The notes below the pieces were generated by a model. It did no database searches and was not told the DNA's origin. It saw nothing but the letters and a program-made list of their open reading frames with translations. Positions 42,893 through 52,248 of a stretch of 64,000 bases of DNA are shown here, piece after piece. The stretch's first letter is position 1. The number at the start of each line of letters is the position of its first letter. Both the position numbers and the translations under genes were made by a program. The stretch comes from Streptomyces chattanoogensis (lineage in GTDB: Bacteria > Actinomycetota > Actinomycetes > Streptomycetales > Streptomycetaceae): contig NZ_LGKG01000196.1 of assembly GCF_001294335.1 (NCBI RefSeq), positions 1-64,000 of the forward strand, given 5' to 3'.

Positions 42893-43676
42893 AGGCCCGG
42901 ACGATCTCCTCGCCCGCTGCGACACCACGTTCGTCGAGCGCCGTGACATGCGGGGCGTGCCAGCCGGAGTCCGCCAGTTCGCCGTGTCCCGGCCGCCATC
43001 CGCGGTCGGCCGCCAGCAGCAGATCGGCGTCGAGAAGAGAGTCGCCGGCCGCAAGGATCTCGGACGCGCCGGTGCGGCGCGCCACCTCCGCGACGGCAGC
43101 GCTCTTGGTGAGCGGCTTCGGCACGGCGTAAATCTTGCGGCCCTGCAACGACACGGTCCAGCCGCGTTCCTCCGCCCAGCCGGTGAGGTCCTTCACCCAG
43201 GTCTCCGGGAGCAGCGGGCGCTCCACGACGAGGTAGGCGAAGAGGTCCTCGGCGACGCGTTCCTTGAGCAGCCAGGCCGGGTCGGCGGTGCGGACGAGAT
43301 GCGCCCGGATCTCGTCGAGGGGCGCACACTGCGACGCGAGACGCTCGGCGACGACGCGCTGCCAGTCGGGATCCGATTCACCCCGTACGAGCAGGTGGCC
43401 GCCGTTGGCGCAAATGGCGAACTCCGGTGCCGGACCCGGGAGATGGATGCGTCCGTACTGCTCACGGGTGCGGGTGGTGGTCGGCACGAAGGTGGTGCCG
43501 GCGGCCAGTTCGGCGAGCAGCGCGGCTGCCGTCTCCGTCATATAGGAAAGCGGCTTGCGTTCGTAGGTCTCGACGCACAGCAGACGCGGGGCCTCGGCGT
43601 CGGGCATGGCGAGGTTCAGCGCGGCGGCCGAATAGATCAGGGTGCGGTCGAGGTCACTGGCGACGATGGCACTCAT
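42855..43676 (-). CDS. Ter-module HAD phosphatase
   Basis: The 273-residue protein is a Cof-type HAD hydrolase. Motif I is IVASDLDRTLIYSA (Asp8, Asp10), motif III Lys in PLTKSAAVAEVARR and motif IV GDSLLDADLL. It follows the PRTase fusion with stop and start overlapping by one base (TGATG), so the two are co-translated. In Ter-linked gene sets a HAD phosphatase with this partner is proposed to remove phosphate from a nucleoside-like intermediate. Confidence 0.88.
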   Translation of the reverse strand: MSAIVASDLDRTLIYSAAALNLAMPDAEAPRLLCVETYERKPLSYMTETAAALLAELAAGTTFVPTTTRTREQYGRIHLPGPAPEFAICANGGHLLVRGESDPDWQRVVAERLASQCAPLDEIRAHLVRTADPAWLLKERVAEDLFAYLVVERPLLPETWVKDLTGWAEERGWTVSLQGRKIYAVPKPLTKSAAVAEVARRTGASEILAAGDSLLDADLLLAADRGWRPGHGELADSGWHAPHVTALDERGVAAGEEIVRAFIRGAAVPGRAC

Positions 43677-46189
43677 CAGGAGGCCACCGCCTTTCCGTCA
43701 GCGCCCGTGGCACCGCGCGTGAAGCGCGGGTGGATCAATCCGACGCAGGTATAGGGCAGTTCGTCGACCTCTTCGACGGGCACGCCCCGTTGTTCGGCCA
43801 GGAGGCGCACATGATCGAGATCGGCCCCGGCACCCCGCTGGGCGAGGATCTTCCAGGGGACCCGGCGCAGCAGGACGCGCGTGGTCTCGCCGACACCGGG
43901 CTTCACGAGGTTGACGTCGTGGATGCCGTACTCCTCACTGATGCGCTCCACGGCCGCCCAGCCCTCCCAGGTGGGCGTCCGGTCTGCGGCGGCCAGTTCC
44001 TTCACGTCCGCGGCGACGGCATCGGCGACCTCGTCGAACCGCGCGCTCACCGCGTCGAGGAAGGCGCCCGACGCATCGGCGGTGGCCAGCTCGCGGTAGA
44101 ACTTGGCGCCGTGGAAGTCGTCCGGGCCCACGAGGTCGTCGCGCAGGACGGTGCGCGATATGAGCCCGGAGACGGTGGAGTTGAGGCAGGCGGAGGGGAT
44201 CAGGAAGTCATCGCGGGTGCCGTAGGTCTCGACGCAGCCGCCGGGGTCGGCGAGCACGGCGATGCGTGGGTCGAAGCCGGGGAAGTCCGCCAAGGCCTGA
44301 GCGAGTTCGCGGGTGATGGCGCCCTTGCCGGTCCAGCCGTCCACGAAAACGACGTCCGCCGGATCGTGATGGGCCGCCAGCCAGCGCAGGGCGGTGGTGT
44401 CGATCCCCCGGCCGCGCACGATGGAGACGGCGTAGTGCGGCAGGTCCAGGCCGTGGGCGTGCAGTGCCCAGCGGCGCATCAGCACACCGACGGGCGTACC
44501 GGCCCGCGCCAGCGACACCAGCACCGGCCGCGCCGGGGCCGGGCGCGACCGCTCGGCGAGCACGGTCTCGGTGACGGTCCCCACAGCCCGCGCGATCCGG
44601 CTCGCCGAGGTCTCCAGCGCGCTGTGGAAGAGCGCCTGGTACTGCTCGCTCGGCTGGTATTCGACGGGCAGCGACTCGGCGTAGTGGGCGCCGCCGCTCT
44701 GGATCGCCTCCTCTCGTTCCTCGGTCGGCGCTTCCAGCGTGACGTCGGAGAGGTCCTGCAGCAGCCAGCCGACCTCCTCGGCGGCGTACGAGGAGAAGGC
44801 GGGGCCGCGCAGCGGCTCGGGGAGGGGCATGGAACGGGCCTGTTCTTGCGGGGTGTACGAGGGGATGACGGCGAGCAGCAGCCGGTCGGTGTGCTCGGCG
44901 AGCCGGTCCAGCAGACCGCCGGCGGCGTGCAGTTCGGGGCCGTCTCCCTGCGAGTCGACGACAGCCACGATGGCATCGAAGCGGCGCGCCGGGTCGGTCC
45001 CGGCCGCGACGTTGTAGGCGTAGCGCTCCCCCGGCCCGTCGGCCGGCCGGTCGTGCGCGGGGAAGGAGAGCCGGGTGCGTATGGCGTAGCCGGGGTCGTC
45101 CACGGCGAGCACGGGCGACCGGGTGGTGGTCGAGAAGTAGACCGCCGCGCCCTCGTCCGGCGTGGCCGGTGCGCCGAGGTGGGTGTCCAGGGCCTCGGCG
45201 ATCCGCACCGGCGCGTACATCAGCTCCTCGTTGCCGAGGACGAGGATCCGGCGGGCGCCGTCCAGGTGGTCCGCCAGGCTGCCGGCCATGGCCGGCAGCG
45301 CCGCCTCCAGCCGCTCGCGGTGCGCCGGTGTGAAGCCGTGCCGTCCGCCGTCGGGCAGTCCGGCGGGCCAGTCGAGGCCGACCCGTACGGCGTCCGCCCG
45401 GCGGTTCCCGCGGGCCTCCCCGTTCCGGCCGGGTGCCGGCGACGGGGCGGCGGCCTCATGGGCCGCGACGAGTTCCTGGCCGCGCGCCAGCACATCCGCG
45501 GGGAGCCGTACGCCGCCCGCGGCCAGGGAGACGAGGTCGACGCGGGCCCCCAGTTCCGCCGCGAACTTCTCCAGGTGGCTGCGGTCGGCGTCCGAGCGCA
45601 TGTCGACGAGCGCGACCACCACGTACCGGTCGCGGGGAAAGCGCGCGTGCAGCGCCTTGATGGTGTTCAGGACGGTCCGTCCGGTGGAGAACTCGTCGTC
45701 GACGAGCACCAGCGGACCGTCCCCGGCGAGGAGGTCCGGCTCCTCGGGGAGCAGCAGATGCGAGGTGGCGTGGCTGTGCTCCTCCTCGAAACCGCCCACC
45801 TGCTCGACGCCGGTCACCGGCCGGCGGGTGGAGTGCAGGTACGGCGCGAGCGCCAGGCCGTCGGCCACGGAGTGCCCCAGCCCGGTGGCGGTCTCGGCGT
45901 AGCCGAGGACCACGGCGCGGGCGGCGGCTTCGTCACCCAGCAGCTCGCGAACCCGGCGCCCCAGTCCGTAGCCGGCGCCATGGACCGCACCGGGCCGCTG
46001 CGGTACGTGCTTGCCGAGCACGTTCGAGACGAGCAGATGAGCCCGCTTCGGGTTGCGTCGCAGCGCCAGGCCCAGCAGCTCCGGCAGGTCGTCCCCGCCG
46101 CTCAGCGAGACGCCGAGCCGCTCGGCCACCCAGTCTCCGGTCCACACCACGCGCTTCGTCTTCTCCATCGTTTCGTCCATGTCGTTCAC
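43676..46189 (-). CDS. PRTase-TRSP-StiP-PELOTA fusion protein
   Basis: In this 837-residue protein I read four parts. A phosphoribosyltransferase domain (residues about 15-215) carries the PRPP loop VLVDDEFSTGRT at 161-172. A TRSP-like domain covers about 265-455. A StiP-type domain (about 465-735) has a second PRTase-like loop VDGWTGKGAI and Cys652/Cys668. A PELOTA-type RNA-binding domain (about 755-822) begins VNLVKPGVGETTRV. In many genomes the first pair and second pair are separate genes. It lies 6 bp after the CitE-like gene. The product is proposed to make a nucleoside-like metabolite in the Ter stress response; the chemistry is unproven. Confidence 0.82.
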   Translation of the reverse strand: MNDMDETMEKTKRVVWTGDWVAERLGVSLSGGDDLPELLGLALRRNPKRAHLLVSNVLGKHVPQRPGAVHGAGYGLGRRVRELLGDEAAARAVVLGYAETATGLGHSVADGLALAPYLHSTRRPVTGVEQVGGFEEEHSHATSHLLLPEEPDLLAGDGPLVLVDDEFSTGRTVLNTIKALHARFPRDRYVVVALVDMRSDADRSHLEKFAAELGARVDLVSLAAGGVRLPADVLARGQELVAAHEAAAPSPAPGRNGEARGNRRADAVRVGLDWPAGLPDGGRHGFTPAHRERLEAALPAMAGSLADHLDGARRILVLGNEELMYAPVRIAEALDTHLGAPATPDEGAAVYFSTTTRSPVLAVDDPGYAIRTRLSFPAHDRPADGPGERYAYNVAAGTDPARRFDAIVAVVDSQGDGPELHAAGGLLDRLAEHTDRLLLAVIPSYTPQEQARSMPLPEPLRGPAFSSYAAEEVGWLLQDLSDVTLEAPTEEREEAIQSGGAHYAESLPVEYQPSEQYQALFHSALETSASRIARAVGTVTETVLAERSRPAPARPVLVSLARAGTPVGVLMRRWALHAHGLDLPHYAVSIVRGRGIDTTALRWLAAHHDPADVVFVDGWTGKGAITRELAQALADFPGFDPRIAVLADPGGCVETYGTRDDFLIPSACLNSTVSGLISRTVLRDDLVGPDDFHGAKFYRELATADASGAFLDAVSARFDEVADAVAADVKELAAADRTPTWEGWAAVERISEEYGIHDVNLVKPGVGETTRVLLRRVPWKILAQRGAGADLDHVRLLAEQRGVPVEEVDELPYTCVGLIHPRFTRGATGADGKAVAS

Positions 46190-46195
46190 CGGTTC

Positions 46196-47368
46196 TCAGG
46201 TCTGCGGAAGGCTCGCCGTGAGCAGTTCCACGAACCCGATGCCCTCCCGGGCGACGCCGAACGCCTCCGCGCGCAGCAGGGTGCGTTCGGCCCAGGCCCG
46301 GTGCGGCTTCACCTCGTTCATCTTGTTCGTGTACGCGGAGCGCAGCACCCCACCGTCGCCCCGCTCGGGCCGCAGAATGTCCGCGGCGTCGCTGAACTCC
46401 TCGTGGCTGACGACCGAGAGGGCGTGCACCGGCGCGACGTGCGAGGGGTGGATGCAGGTCTTGCCCTGCAGGCCGTTCGCCCGGTCCAGTTCGATCTCCC
46501 GAAGCAGACCGTCCATGTCGTGCTCGATCAGTGCCGTACGCAGCTCCTCCGCCCGGCCGAGGAACGGGCTGCGGCGCAGCTGCGGCTTGAACATCCGCTC
46601 ATGCAGCCGGAAGTACTCCCACACCGGGCCGGTGACCGTGAAACCGGTGCCGTCCGCCCGGCCGAGCACATTCACCACGTCGGCGATCACGGAGGCGACG
46701 ATGTGCACGTCATAAGCCGTCATGTCCGGTGCCCTGCGCAGCCCGTAGGCGGAGCAGAAGTCCGTGACCCCGAGCCGCAGGGCGAGCACCCGCTCCCGGT
46801 ACTTGTTGACGGTGTCGGCGATGCCCTGGAGGGTGTCGATACGGCTCTCCAGATGCAGCAGCTGCGGGGATTCGAGCACCGGCATGGCGAACAGCCGCCG
46901 TCCGCAGGCCGACTCGGCCGTGGTCAGCGCCTCCAGGAAGGGCACTCCCCGTTCCGCGGTGAACTTCGGCAGCACGAAGCCGGACAGCCTGCGCACCGTG
47001 GGCCCCATCCGGCGCACAAGATCCGGTATCTGCCCGGGTTCGCGTACCCGGATGAAGAGCAGCGGCAGGTCCGTGCCCGCCGCGGCCGCCTCGTCCAGAA
47101 GGCCGAACTGCCGCACGAGATTGTCCTCGCCGGCCACCACATCCCTGTCGCCGATGGAATCCTCCAGGCACAGCACCATGGACACCACGCCGCGCCCGGC
47201 CTGCTTGAGGATGTCGTCGGCCAGCCGTGGGCGGGTGGCGGGGCTGTAGAGCGTGGCGCCGAGGGCGACGGCAAGCGTGCGCGCGGGGGAATCGGCGGTG
47301 AACTCCGCCGGCTCCTGGTGGAACAGTGTCTTCCGGATGTCCGGCGCAAGGTGCCCAAAGTGGCGCAT
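46196..47368 (-). CDS. HpcH/HpaI (CitE-like) lyase of the Ter module
   Basis: The 390-residue protein is a citrate-lyase-beta-like TIM barrel. SMVLCLEDSIGD (Glu69, Asp70) and MPVLESPQLLHLESRI provide the acidic metal-binding residues, and GKTCIHPSHV is the end-of-barrel signature. It probably forms or cleaves a C-C bond to a keto acid or acyl-CoA. First gene of the three-gene minus-strand operon, divergent from a TerD-family gene. This CitE-PRTase-HAD order is the recurrent Ter biosynthetic set. Confidence 0.87.
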   Translation of the reverse strand: MRHFGHLAPDIRKTLFHQEPAEFTADSPARTLAVALGATLYSPATRPRLADDILKQAGRGVVSMVLCLEDSIGDRDVVAGEDNLVRQFGLLDEAAAAGTDLPLLFIRVREPGQIPDLVRRMGPTVRRLSGFVLPKFTAERGVPFLEALTTAESACGRRLFAMPVLESPQLLHLESRIDTLQGIADTVNKYRERVLALRLGVTDFCSAYGLRRAPDMTAYDVHIVASVIADVVNVLGRADGTGFTVTGPVWEYFRLHERMFKPQLRRSPFLGRAEELRTALIEHDMDGLLREIELDRANGLQGKTCIHPSHVAPVHALSVVSHEEFSDAADILRPERGDGGVLRSAYTNKMNEVKPHRAWAERTLLRAEAFGVAREGIGFVELLTASLPQT

Positions 47369-47585
47369 ACAACTCCCCGTATACAGGCGGGACCCGGCGC
47401 CCCCGCTGCGTCTCGCTGTCTGGATCCAGCCGGTAATCGTACGTGTGCCTGGGTGTCGTTAGTTCCCCCGTGCGTGAAAATCTCGTATCCCACACACGGC
47501 GTCCAGATGTCCGCGCCCGCGACGCGACGACGCCCGGAAGGCCCCCGCGTTGTCCCTGCGACCTCCGGGAAGGCAGGATTGCGGC

Positions 47586-48719
47586 ATGACGCACGCGATG
47601 CTGAAAGGGTCGAACGTACCCCTCGATGCCACGGCTGTCCGGGCTGTCCTGCGCTGGACGCCCGCCGCCGGTGTCCCCGATGTCGATGCCTCTGCCCTGC
47701 TGGTGGGGCCCGAAGGACGCGTGCGCTCCGACGAGGACTTCGTCTTCTACAACCAGCCACGGCATCCCAGCGGCATGGTCCGGCATCTGCCCAAGGCCCG
47801 CCTCGCCGACGGCATGGAAGAGACCATCGAGGCGGATCTGGCAACCCTGGACCCATCGGTGGACCGGGTGGTGCTGAGCGCGTCGTCGGACGGCGGCGCG
47901 TTCGGGCTCGTACCGGATCTGCGGGTCCTGCTGTACGACGCGGCGGTGAGCGGGGGCGAGCCGATCGCGGTGTTCGACGTGGTGCCCGATACCGGCAACG
48001 AGACGGCACTGATCTGTGGCGAGCTCTACCGGCGCGCCGAGAACTGGAAGTTCCGCGCGCTGGGGCAGGGCTACGAGAGCGGACTGGTGGGTCTGGCGAC
48101 CGAGTTCGGGATCACGGTGGAGGAGAACGACTCGGCGCCCGCCGGGCCTGCCGCGACACCGGCCCCCGAGGATTCGGCCCCGGAGGCCCCGACCCCGGCA
48201 CCGCCCGCCCCGGCACCCACGACGACGGGCGCCGAAGCGCCTGCCGAGCCGCCGGCCGCCCCCGGGCCGTCCGCCGGATCCGCTGCCCCGGTGAGCCCGC
48301 CGCCCAGCGCGTGGCCCGAGCAGGCGGCGGGCTCGCCCGCGGCCCCGGACCCCGACGCCGTCACCCAGCACATGCCGGACCCGATGCCGGAGCCGCACTC
48401 CGGAGCCCCGCAGCCGTCGGCCGCCGCCACGCCCCCGCCGCAGCCCACCGGCGGCGGCTACGGCTACCCGCAGAACGTTCCGCCACCGCCGGCACAACCC
48501 CCGACCCAGCCCCCCGCACAGCCCTCGTACGGCTACCCGGGCCCGCCGCCGCAGCAGCCTCCGTACCAGCCGCAGCAGCCGCCCCCGTCCGCCTACGGCT
48601 ACCCGCAGCAGCCGCCGCACTCTGCCCCGGCGTACGGCTATCCGACGCAGCACCAGCCGTTCGTGCCGGATCCGTCGTTCGTGCTGCCGCCGCAGGGCCC
48701 GCAGTTCCAGCGCCGGTAG
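47586..48719 (+). CDS. TerD-family protein with Pro-rich tail
   Basis: The 377-residue protein has an N-terminal TerD beta-sandwich (about residues 1-180): PDVDASALLVG, FYNQPRHPSG, GNETALICGELYRRAENWKFRALGQGYESGL. The acidic calcium-binding loop (GDGEGDDE in the short paralogues) is replaced by KARLADGMEE, so metal binding may be weakened. Residues about 185-377 are Pro/Ala/Gln-rich with at least four YGYP repeats, a flexible scaffold tail. It is divergent from the CitE-like gene and the short TerD genes lie downstream on the other strand. Confidence 0.87.
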   Translation: MTHAMLKGSNVPLDATAVRAVLRWTPAAGVPDVDASALLVGPEGRVRSDEDFVFYNQPRHPSGMVRHLPKARLADGMEETIEADLATLDPSVDRVVLSASSDGGAFGLVPDLRVLLYDAAVSGGEPIAVFDVVPDTGNETALICGELYRRAENWKFRALGQGYESGLVGLATEFGITVEENDSAPAGPAATPAPEDSAPEAPTPAPPAPAPTTTGAEAPAEPPAAPGPSAGSAAPVSPPPSAWPEQAAGSPAAPDPDAVTQHMPDPMPEPHSGAPQPSAAATPPPQPTGGGYGYPQNVPPPPAQPPTQPPAQPSYGYPGPPPQQPPYQPQQPPPSAYGYPQQPPHSAPAYGYPTQHQPFVPDPSFVLPPQGPQFQRR

Positions 48720-48754
48720 CGGAGCGACCGGGGGCGGCACACGGTCTCAGCGCA

Positions 48755-49507
48755 TCAGACCTTCGACTTGTACCCCCGCCCCCACTGCAGTCCCCAGCCG
48801 TACAGCCGGTCGAGCTCTGCCTGGAAGCCGTAGACGTACTTCACCTCGCGGCGCACGGTCAGCCCGTCCTTGCCGTTCTCCAGCATGAAAACGGCGCAGG
48901 AGCGGGCCTGCGGCGCCCGTTCGTCGAGCTTGACCTCCACCCGGGGCCCGGCGCTCGGGTAGAGCGTCACGACCGCGTGCGTACGGTCGAACGCGGGCGT
49001 CCCGTCGTAGATGTAGACGAAGATCAGCAGCCGCTTGATGTCGTCGCGATGGTCCAGGTTGACGTAGAGCGTTTCACCGGACCCCGAACCGAACCGGTCG
49101 TCGCCGCTCAGCTTGACGAAGGGTGCGCCGTTGAGGTCGCCCAGGAAGTTCCCCAGCGGCTGCACCACGCCCTTGGTGCCGTCCTTGAGTTCGTACATAC
49201 AAGCCAGGTCCAGGTCCACATTGACCACGGCCGGGCCCTGCGCCTGGACGATCTCGGGCTTGAACAGCCTGCCCGGGTGCCGCAGCAGGCTGCCGGTGCG
49301 CTGACCGCCCCGCTCACCGAAATCCGAGGTCCGCATCTGCCAGCTCAGATTGACCCGCAGATGCCCGGCGGCCGCCCCCTGCTTGGTCAGCGAGACGACC
49401 GGATTCCGCTTCGTCAGCTCGACGACGTACGACGCTCCCCCCGCTCCCCCGCTGTCGAAGTCGAACTTCTGGGCGCCACCGCGCCACAGACTCCCCAGAA
49501 ACGACAC
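48755..49507 (-). CDS. TerA-like tellurium resistance protein
   Basis: The 250-residue protein starts at GTG 49507 behind GGTGGGAAAG, giving an N-terminus MSFLGSLWRGG. Its body (GHLRVNLSWQMR, VNVDLDLACMYELKDG, LIFVYIYDG, TLYPSAGPRVEVKLD) is the TerA/TerD-type beta-sandwich with acidic DLDL residues for Ca2+. It is convergent with the Pro-rich TerD gene (35-bp gap). It probably forms part of a membrane-associated Ter complex with the DUF475 protein encoded just upstream. Confidence 0.82.
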   Translation of the reverse strand: MSFLGSLWRGGAQKFDFDSGGAGGASYVVELTKRNPVVSLTKQGAAAGHLRVNLSWQMRTSDFGERGGQRTGSLLRHPGRLFKPEIVQAQGPAVVNVDLDLACMYELKDGTKGVVQPLGNFLGDLNGAPFVKLSGDDRFGSGSGETLYVNLDHRDDIKRLLIFVYIYDGTPAFDRTHAVVTLYPSAGPRVEVKLDERAPQARSCAVFMLENGKDGLTVRREVKYVYGFQAELDRLYGWGLQWGRGYKSKV

Positions 49508-49605
49508 CTTTCCCACCCCATTGCTCGGCCCAATTGCCGCGGGGCGGCCCCGAGGTCTGCACCCCATGGCCGCCCCGCAGAGAGCGTTCCTCAATCAGCG
49601 CCGCG

Positions 49606-50748
49606 TCACACTCCGGACGCGACTTCCGACCTGGCTCCCTCTTCGTCCCCCGGCTTGCCCTCGCGCCGGTTGCGCACCACGGAGGAGGCGAAGGAGAGAC
49701 CGATCAGTGCGATGCCGATCAGGCCGGTGACGACCTCGGGGATCTCGTACTTGATCGTGAGGAGCAGGATGACCGCCAGCGCGCCGATCGCGTAGTGGGC
49801 ACCGTGCTCGAGGTAGACGTAGTCGTCCAGGGTCCCCTTGCGGACGAGGAAGACCGTCAGCGAGCGGATGTACATCGCGCCGATGCCCAGGCCCAGCGCC
49901 ATCATGAAGATGTCGTTGGTGATGGCGAACGCGCCGATGACCCCGTCGAAGGAGAAGGACGCGTCGATGACCTCGAGGTAGAGGAACATGAAGAACGCGG
50001 CCTTGCCGGCCAGGCCCACGGCCGAACCGGCCGAGGCGCCCTTCTTCTCGGGCTGACCGGTCTCGGCGGCGTCGTCGCCGTCCTCGTCCTCCTCGTCCTC
50101 CAGCTTGTCCTCGAAGTAGCCGGAGATGCCGCCGACGACGAGATAGGTGATGAGGCCGGCGACGCCGGACAGCAGCACCGTGGCGCTCTTGTCACCGGCG
50201 CCGTGCGCGGCCGCGGTGGCCACGGTCATCGAGGTCACCAGCAGAACGACCAGCGCGATGATGACGGACAGCATGTCGAGCTTGCCCATCCTGGCCATCG
50301 GCTTCTCGATCCACGACAGCCACTTGTAGTCGCGCTCCTCGAAGATGAAGTCGAGGAAGATCATCAGCAGGAACATCCCGCCGAAGGCCGCGATGGCCGG
50401 ATGGGCGCTGGTGACCAGTTCCTGGTAATGCGCCTTGTCGTTGATGGCGAGATTGACCGCTTCGATCGGTCCCAGTTTCGCGGTGATCGCGACGATCACG
50501 ACCGGGAAGACCAGTCGCATGCCGAATACCGCGACAAGGATGCCGACGGTCAGGAAGATCTTCTGCCAGAAGGCGTTCATCTTGCGCAGGATGCCTGCGT
50601 TGATGACGGCATTGTCGAAAGAGAGCGAGATCTCGAGGATGGACAGGATCCCGACAATTGCGAGCCCCTGCCACCCCCAGAGAACGCCGGCCAAGGCCAG
50701 GCCGAGCACCGTGATGGCGAACGACCAGCCGAAGGTTTTCAGGAGCAC
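49606..50748 (-). CDS. TerC-superfamily DUF475 membrane protein
   Basis: The 380-residue protein has about nine helices with two TerC-type ion-binding motifs in inverted repeats, EISLSFDNAVINAGIL and EVIDASFSFDGVIGAF. The two halves are joined by an acidic cytoplasmic loop (LEDEEDEDGDDAAE). TerC proteins are cation/metal-linked membrane components, several exporting Mn2+, that associate with TerD proteins. The GTG start at 50748 gives full family length. It lies 53 bp after the TerD gene, so probably in one operon. Confidence 0.88.
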   Translation of the reverse strand: MLLKTFGWSFAITVLGLALAGVLWGWQGLAIVGILSILEISLSFDNAVINAGILRKMNAFWQKIFLTVGILVAVFGMRLVFPVVIVAITAKLGPIEAVNLAINDKAHYQELVTSAHPAIAAFGGMFLLMIFLDFIFEERDYKWLSWIEKPMARMGKLDMLSVIIALVVLLVTSMTVATAAAHGAGDKSATVLLSGVAGLITYLVVGGISGYFEDKLEDEEDEDGDDAAETGQPEKKGASAGSAVGLAGKAAFFMFLYLEVIDASFSFDGVIGAFAITNDIFMMALGLGIGAMYIRSLTVFLVRKGTLDDYVYLEHGAHYAIGALAVILLLTIKYEIPEVVTGLIGIALIGLSFASSVVRNRREGKPGDEEGARSEVASGV

Positions 50749-50801
50749 TGCCTACCCAATCCCTCGCTGTGTGGGGTCCCCCGCGCGCAGCGCGCGGCGC
50801 T

Positions 50802-51377
50802 TTACGAAACGTTGACCCCGAAGTCTAGAGCGATGCCCCGCAGGCCCGACGCGTACCCCTGCCCCACCGCCCGGAACTTCCATTCGCCGTTGTAGCGGTA
50901 GACCTCGCCGAAGATCATTGCGGTCTCGCCGGCGGCGTCCTCACTGAGGTCGTAGCGGGCGAGTTCGCTGCCGTCGGCCTGATTGACGATCCGGATAAAG
51001 GCATTGCTGACCTGGCCGAAGCTCTGGCCGCGCAGTTCGGCCTCATGAATGGAGACCGGAAAAACGATCTTGTCGACCTGCTCGGGGACCCCGGTGAGAT
51101 CCACCAGAATCGACTCGTCGTCGCCCTCCCCGTCGCCGGTGAGGTTGTCACCGGTGTGCTCGACGGAGCCCTCGGGGCTCTTGAGGTTGTTGTAGAAGAC
51201 GAAGAACTCGTCCCCCAGCACCCGGCCCGACTCGCACAGCAGCGCGCTGGCGTCGAGGTCGAATGGCGCTCCAGTGGTGGAGCGTGCGTCCCAGCCGAGA
51301 CCGACCATGATCTGCGTAAGATTCGGCGCGGCCTTGGACAGGGAGACGTTGCCCCCCTTGGCGAGTGTGACGCCCAT
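50802..51377 (-). CDS. terD: TerD-family calcium-binding stress protein
   Basis: The 191-residue protein is a canonical TerD/TerE. It starts [15 protein letters not shown] and continues [12 protein letters not shown] and FDLDASALL. The Ca2+ loops are [15 protein letters not shown], and the family end is [26 protein letters not shown]. It is same length as and highly similar to the next gene, a recent tandem duplication. ATG 51377 is used, with GGAGGAAGCG upstream. Confidence 0.95.
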   Translation of the reverse strand: MGVTLAKGGNVSLSKAAPNLTQIMVGLGWDARSTTGAPFDLDASALLCESGRVLGDEFFVFYNNLKSPEGSVEHTGDNLTGDGEGDDESILVDLTGVPEQVDKIVFPVSIHEAELRGQSFGQVSNAFIRIVNQADGSELARYDLSEDAAGETAMIFGEVYRYNGEWKFRAVGQGYASGLRGIALDFGVNVS

Positions 51378-51503
51378 AGTGTTCGCTTCCTCCCCGGTGT
51401 CGGCGCGGGCGGCTTCCGGCCCGGCCCGTATCCCTTTCAAGCACGCCCGGCGCCGTACTCCCCGGGCGGGGTGTACGGCGCCGGACGCGGCGTGTGTGCT
51501 CGC

Positions 51504-52079
51504 TCAGACGTTGACGCCGAAGTCCTGCGCGATGCCGCGCAGCCCCGAGGCGTACCCCTGGCCGATGGCGCGGAACTTCCACTCCGCGCCGTTGCGGTAC
51601 AGCTCGCCGAAGACCATTGCGGTCTCGGTCGAGGCGTCCTCGCTCAGGTCGTAGCGCGCCAGCTCGTTGCCGTCGGCCTGGTTGACGACGCGGATGTAGG
51701 CGTTGCGGACCTGGCCGAAGCTCTGCTGACGGGTCTCGGCGTCGTAGATCGACACCGGGAACACGATCTTGTGGACATCGGCCGGCACCCCGGCGAGGTT
51801 CACCTTGATCGCCTCGTCGTCGCCCTCGCCCTCACCGGTGGTGTTGTCACCGGTGTGCTCGACCGAACCGTCCGGGCTCTTCAGGTTGTTGAAGAACACG
51901 AAGTTCTGGTCGTTGCCGACCTTGCCCTGGTCGTTCGTCAGCAGGGCACTGGCGTCCAGGTCGAAGTCCGTACCGGTGGTGGTACGGGCATCCCAGCCCA
52001 GACCGACGAGGACGGCGGTCAGATTGGGGGCTTCCTTCGTCAGCGAGACGTTGCCGCCCTTGCTGAGGCTGACTCCCAC
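51504..52079 (-). CDS. terD: TerD-family calcium-binding stress protein
   Basis: The 191-residue protein is a second canonical TerD, starting [15 protein letters not shown] with all acidic Ca2+ ligands ([14 protein letters not shown]). The GTG at 52079 is chosen because GGGAGGA lies 4-5 nt upstream and the length then equals its paralogue exactly; upstream in-frame ATGs at 52091 and 52133 overlap that Shine-Dalgarno or lack one. A candidate SigR-type promoter is about 70 bp upstream. Confidence 0.95.
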   Translation of the reverse strand: MGVSLSKGGNVSLTKEAPNLTAVLVGLGWDARTTTGTDFDLDASALLTNDQGKVGNDQNFVFFNNLKSPDGSVEHTGDNTTGEGEGDDEAIKVNLAGVPADVHKIVFPVSIYDAETRQQSFGQVRNAYIRVVNQADGNELARYDLSEDASTETAMVFGELYRNGAEWKFRAIGQGYASGLRGIAQDFGVNV

Positions 52080-52144
52080 GAGTCCTCCCATAGATTCGAG
52101 GGGTACGTAAAGATTTGCGCCCCCATCGTGCATGGCATCGGATC

Positions 52145-52172
52145 AACGAATCGATCCTAGTGACCGGTTCCC
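52145..52172 (-). promoter_or_regulatory. candidate SigR/ECF promoter for terD
   Basis: On the minus strand GGGAAC (52172-52167) and GTT (52147-52145) are separated by 19 bp, close to the SigR consensus GGGAAT-N18-GTT. It is about 66 bp before the terD start. This would tie TerD synthesis to thiol-oxidative stress. Confidence 0.4.
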
Positions 52173-52248
52173 ACCGATTGCAGATATCGCACTCGGAAGC
52201 ACACGGATGCCGGTCGTGCGGGCGCCCTCGGGCACCCCGGAAAGCGGC

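Noticed and set aside
43427..49795. A single 2122-codon open frame on the plus strand across the Ter island
   Set aside because: It is antisense to the CitE, PRTase and HAD genes, has low-complexity Arg/Gly/Gln composition and no domains. Such antisense frames are a by-product of high-GC third positions.
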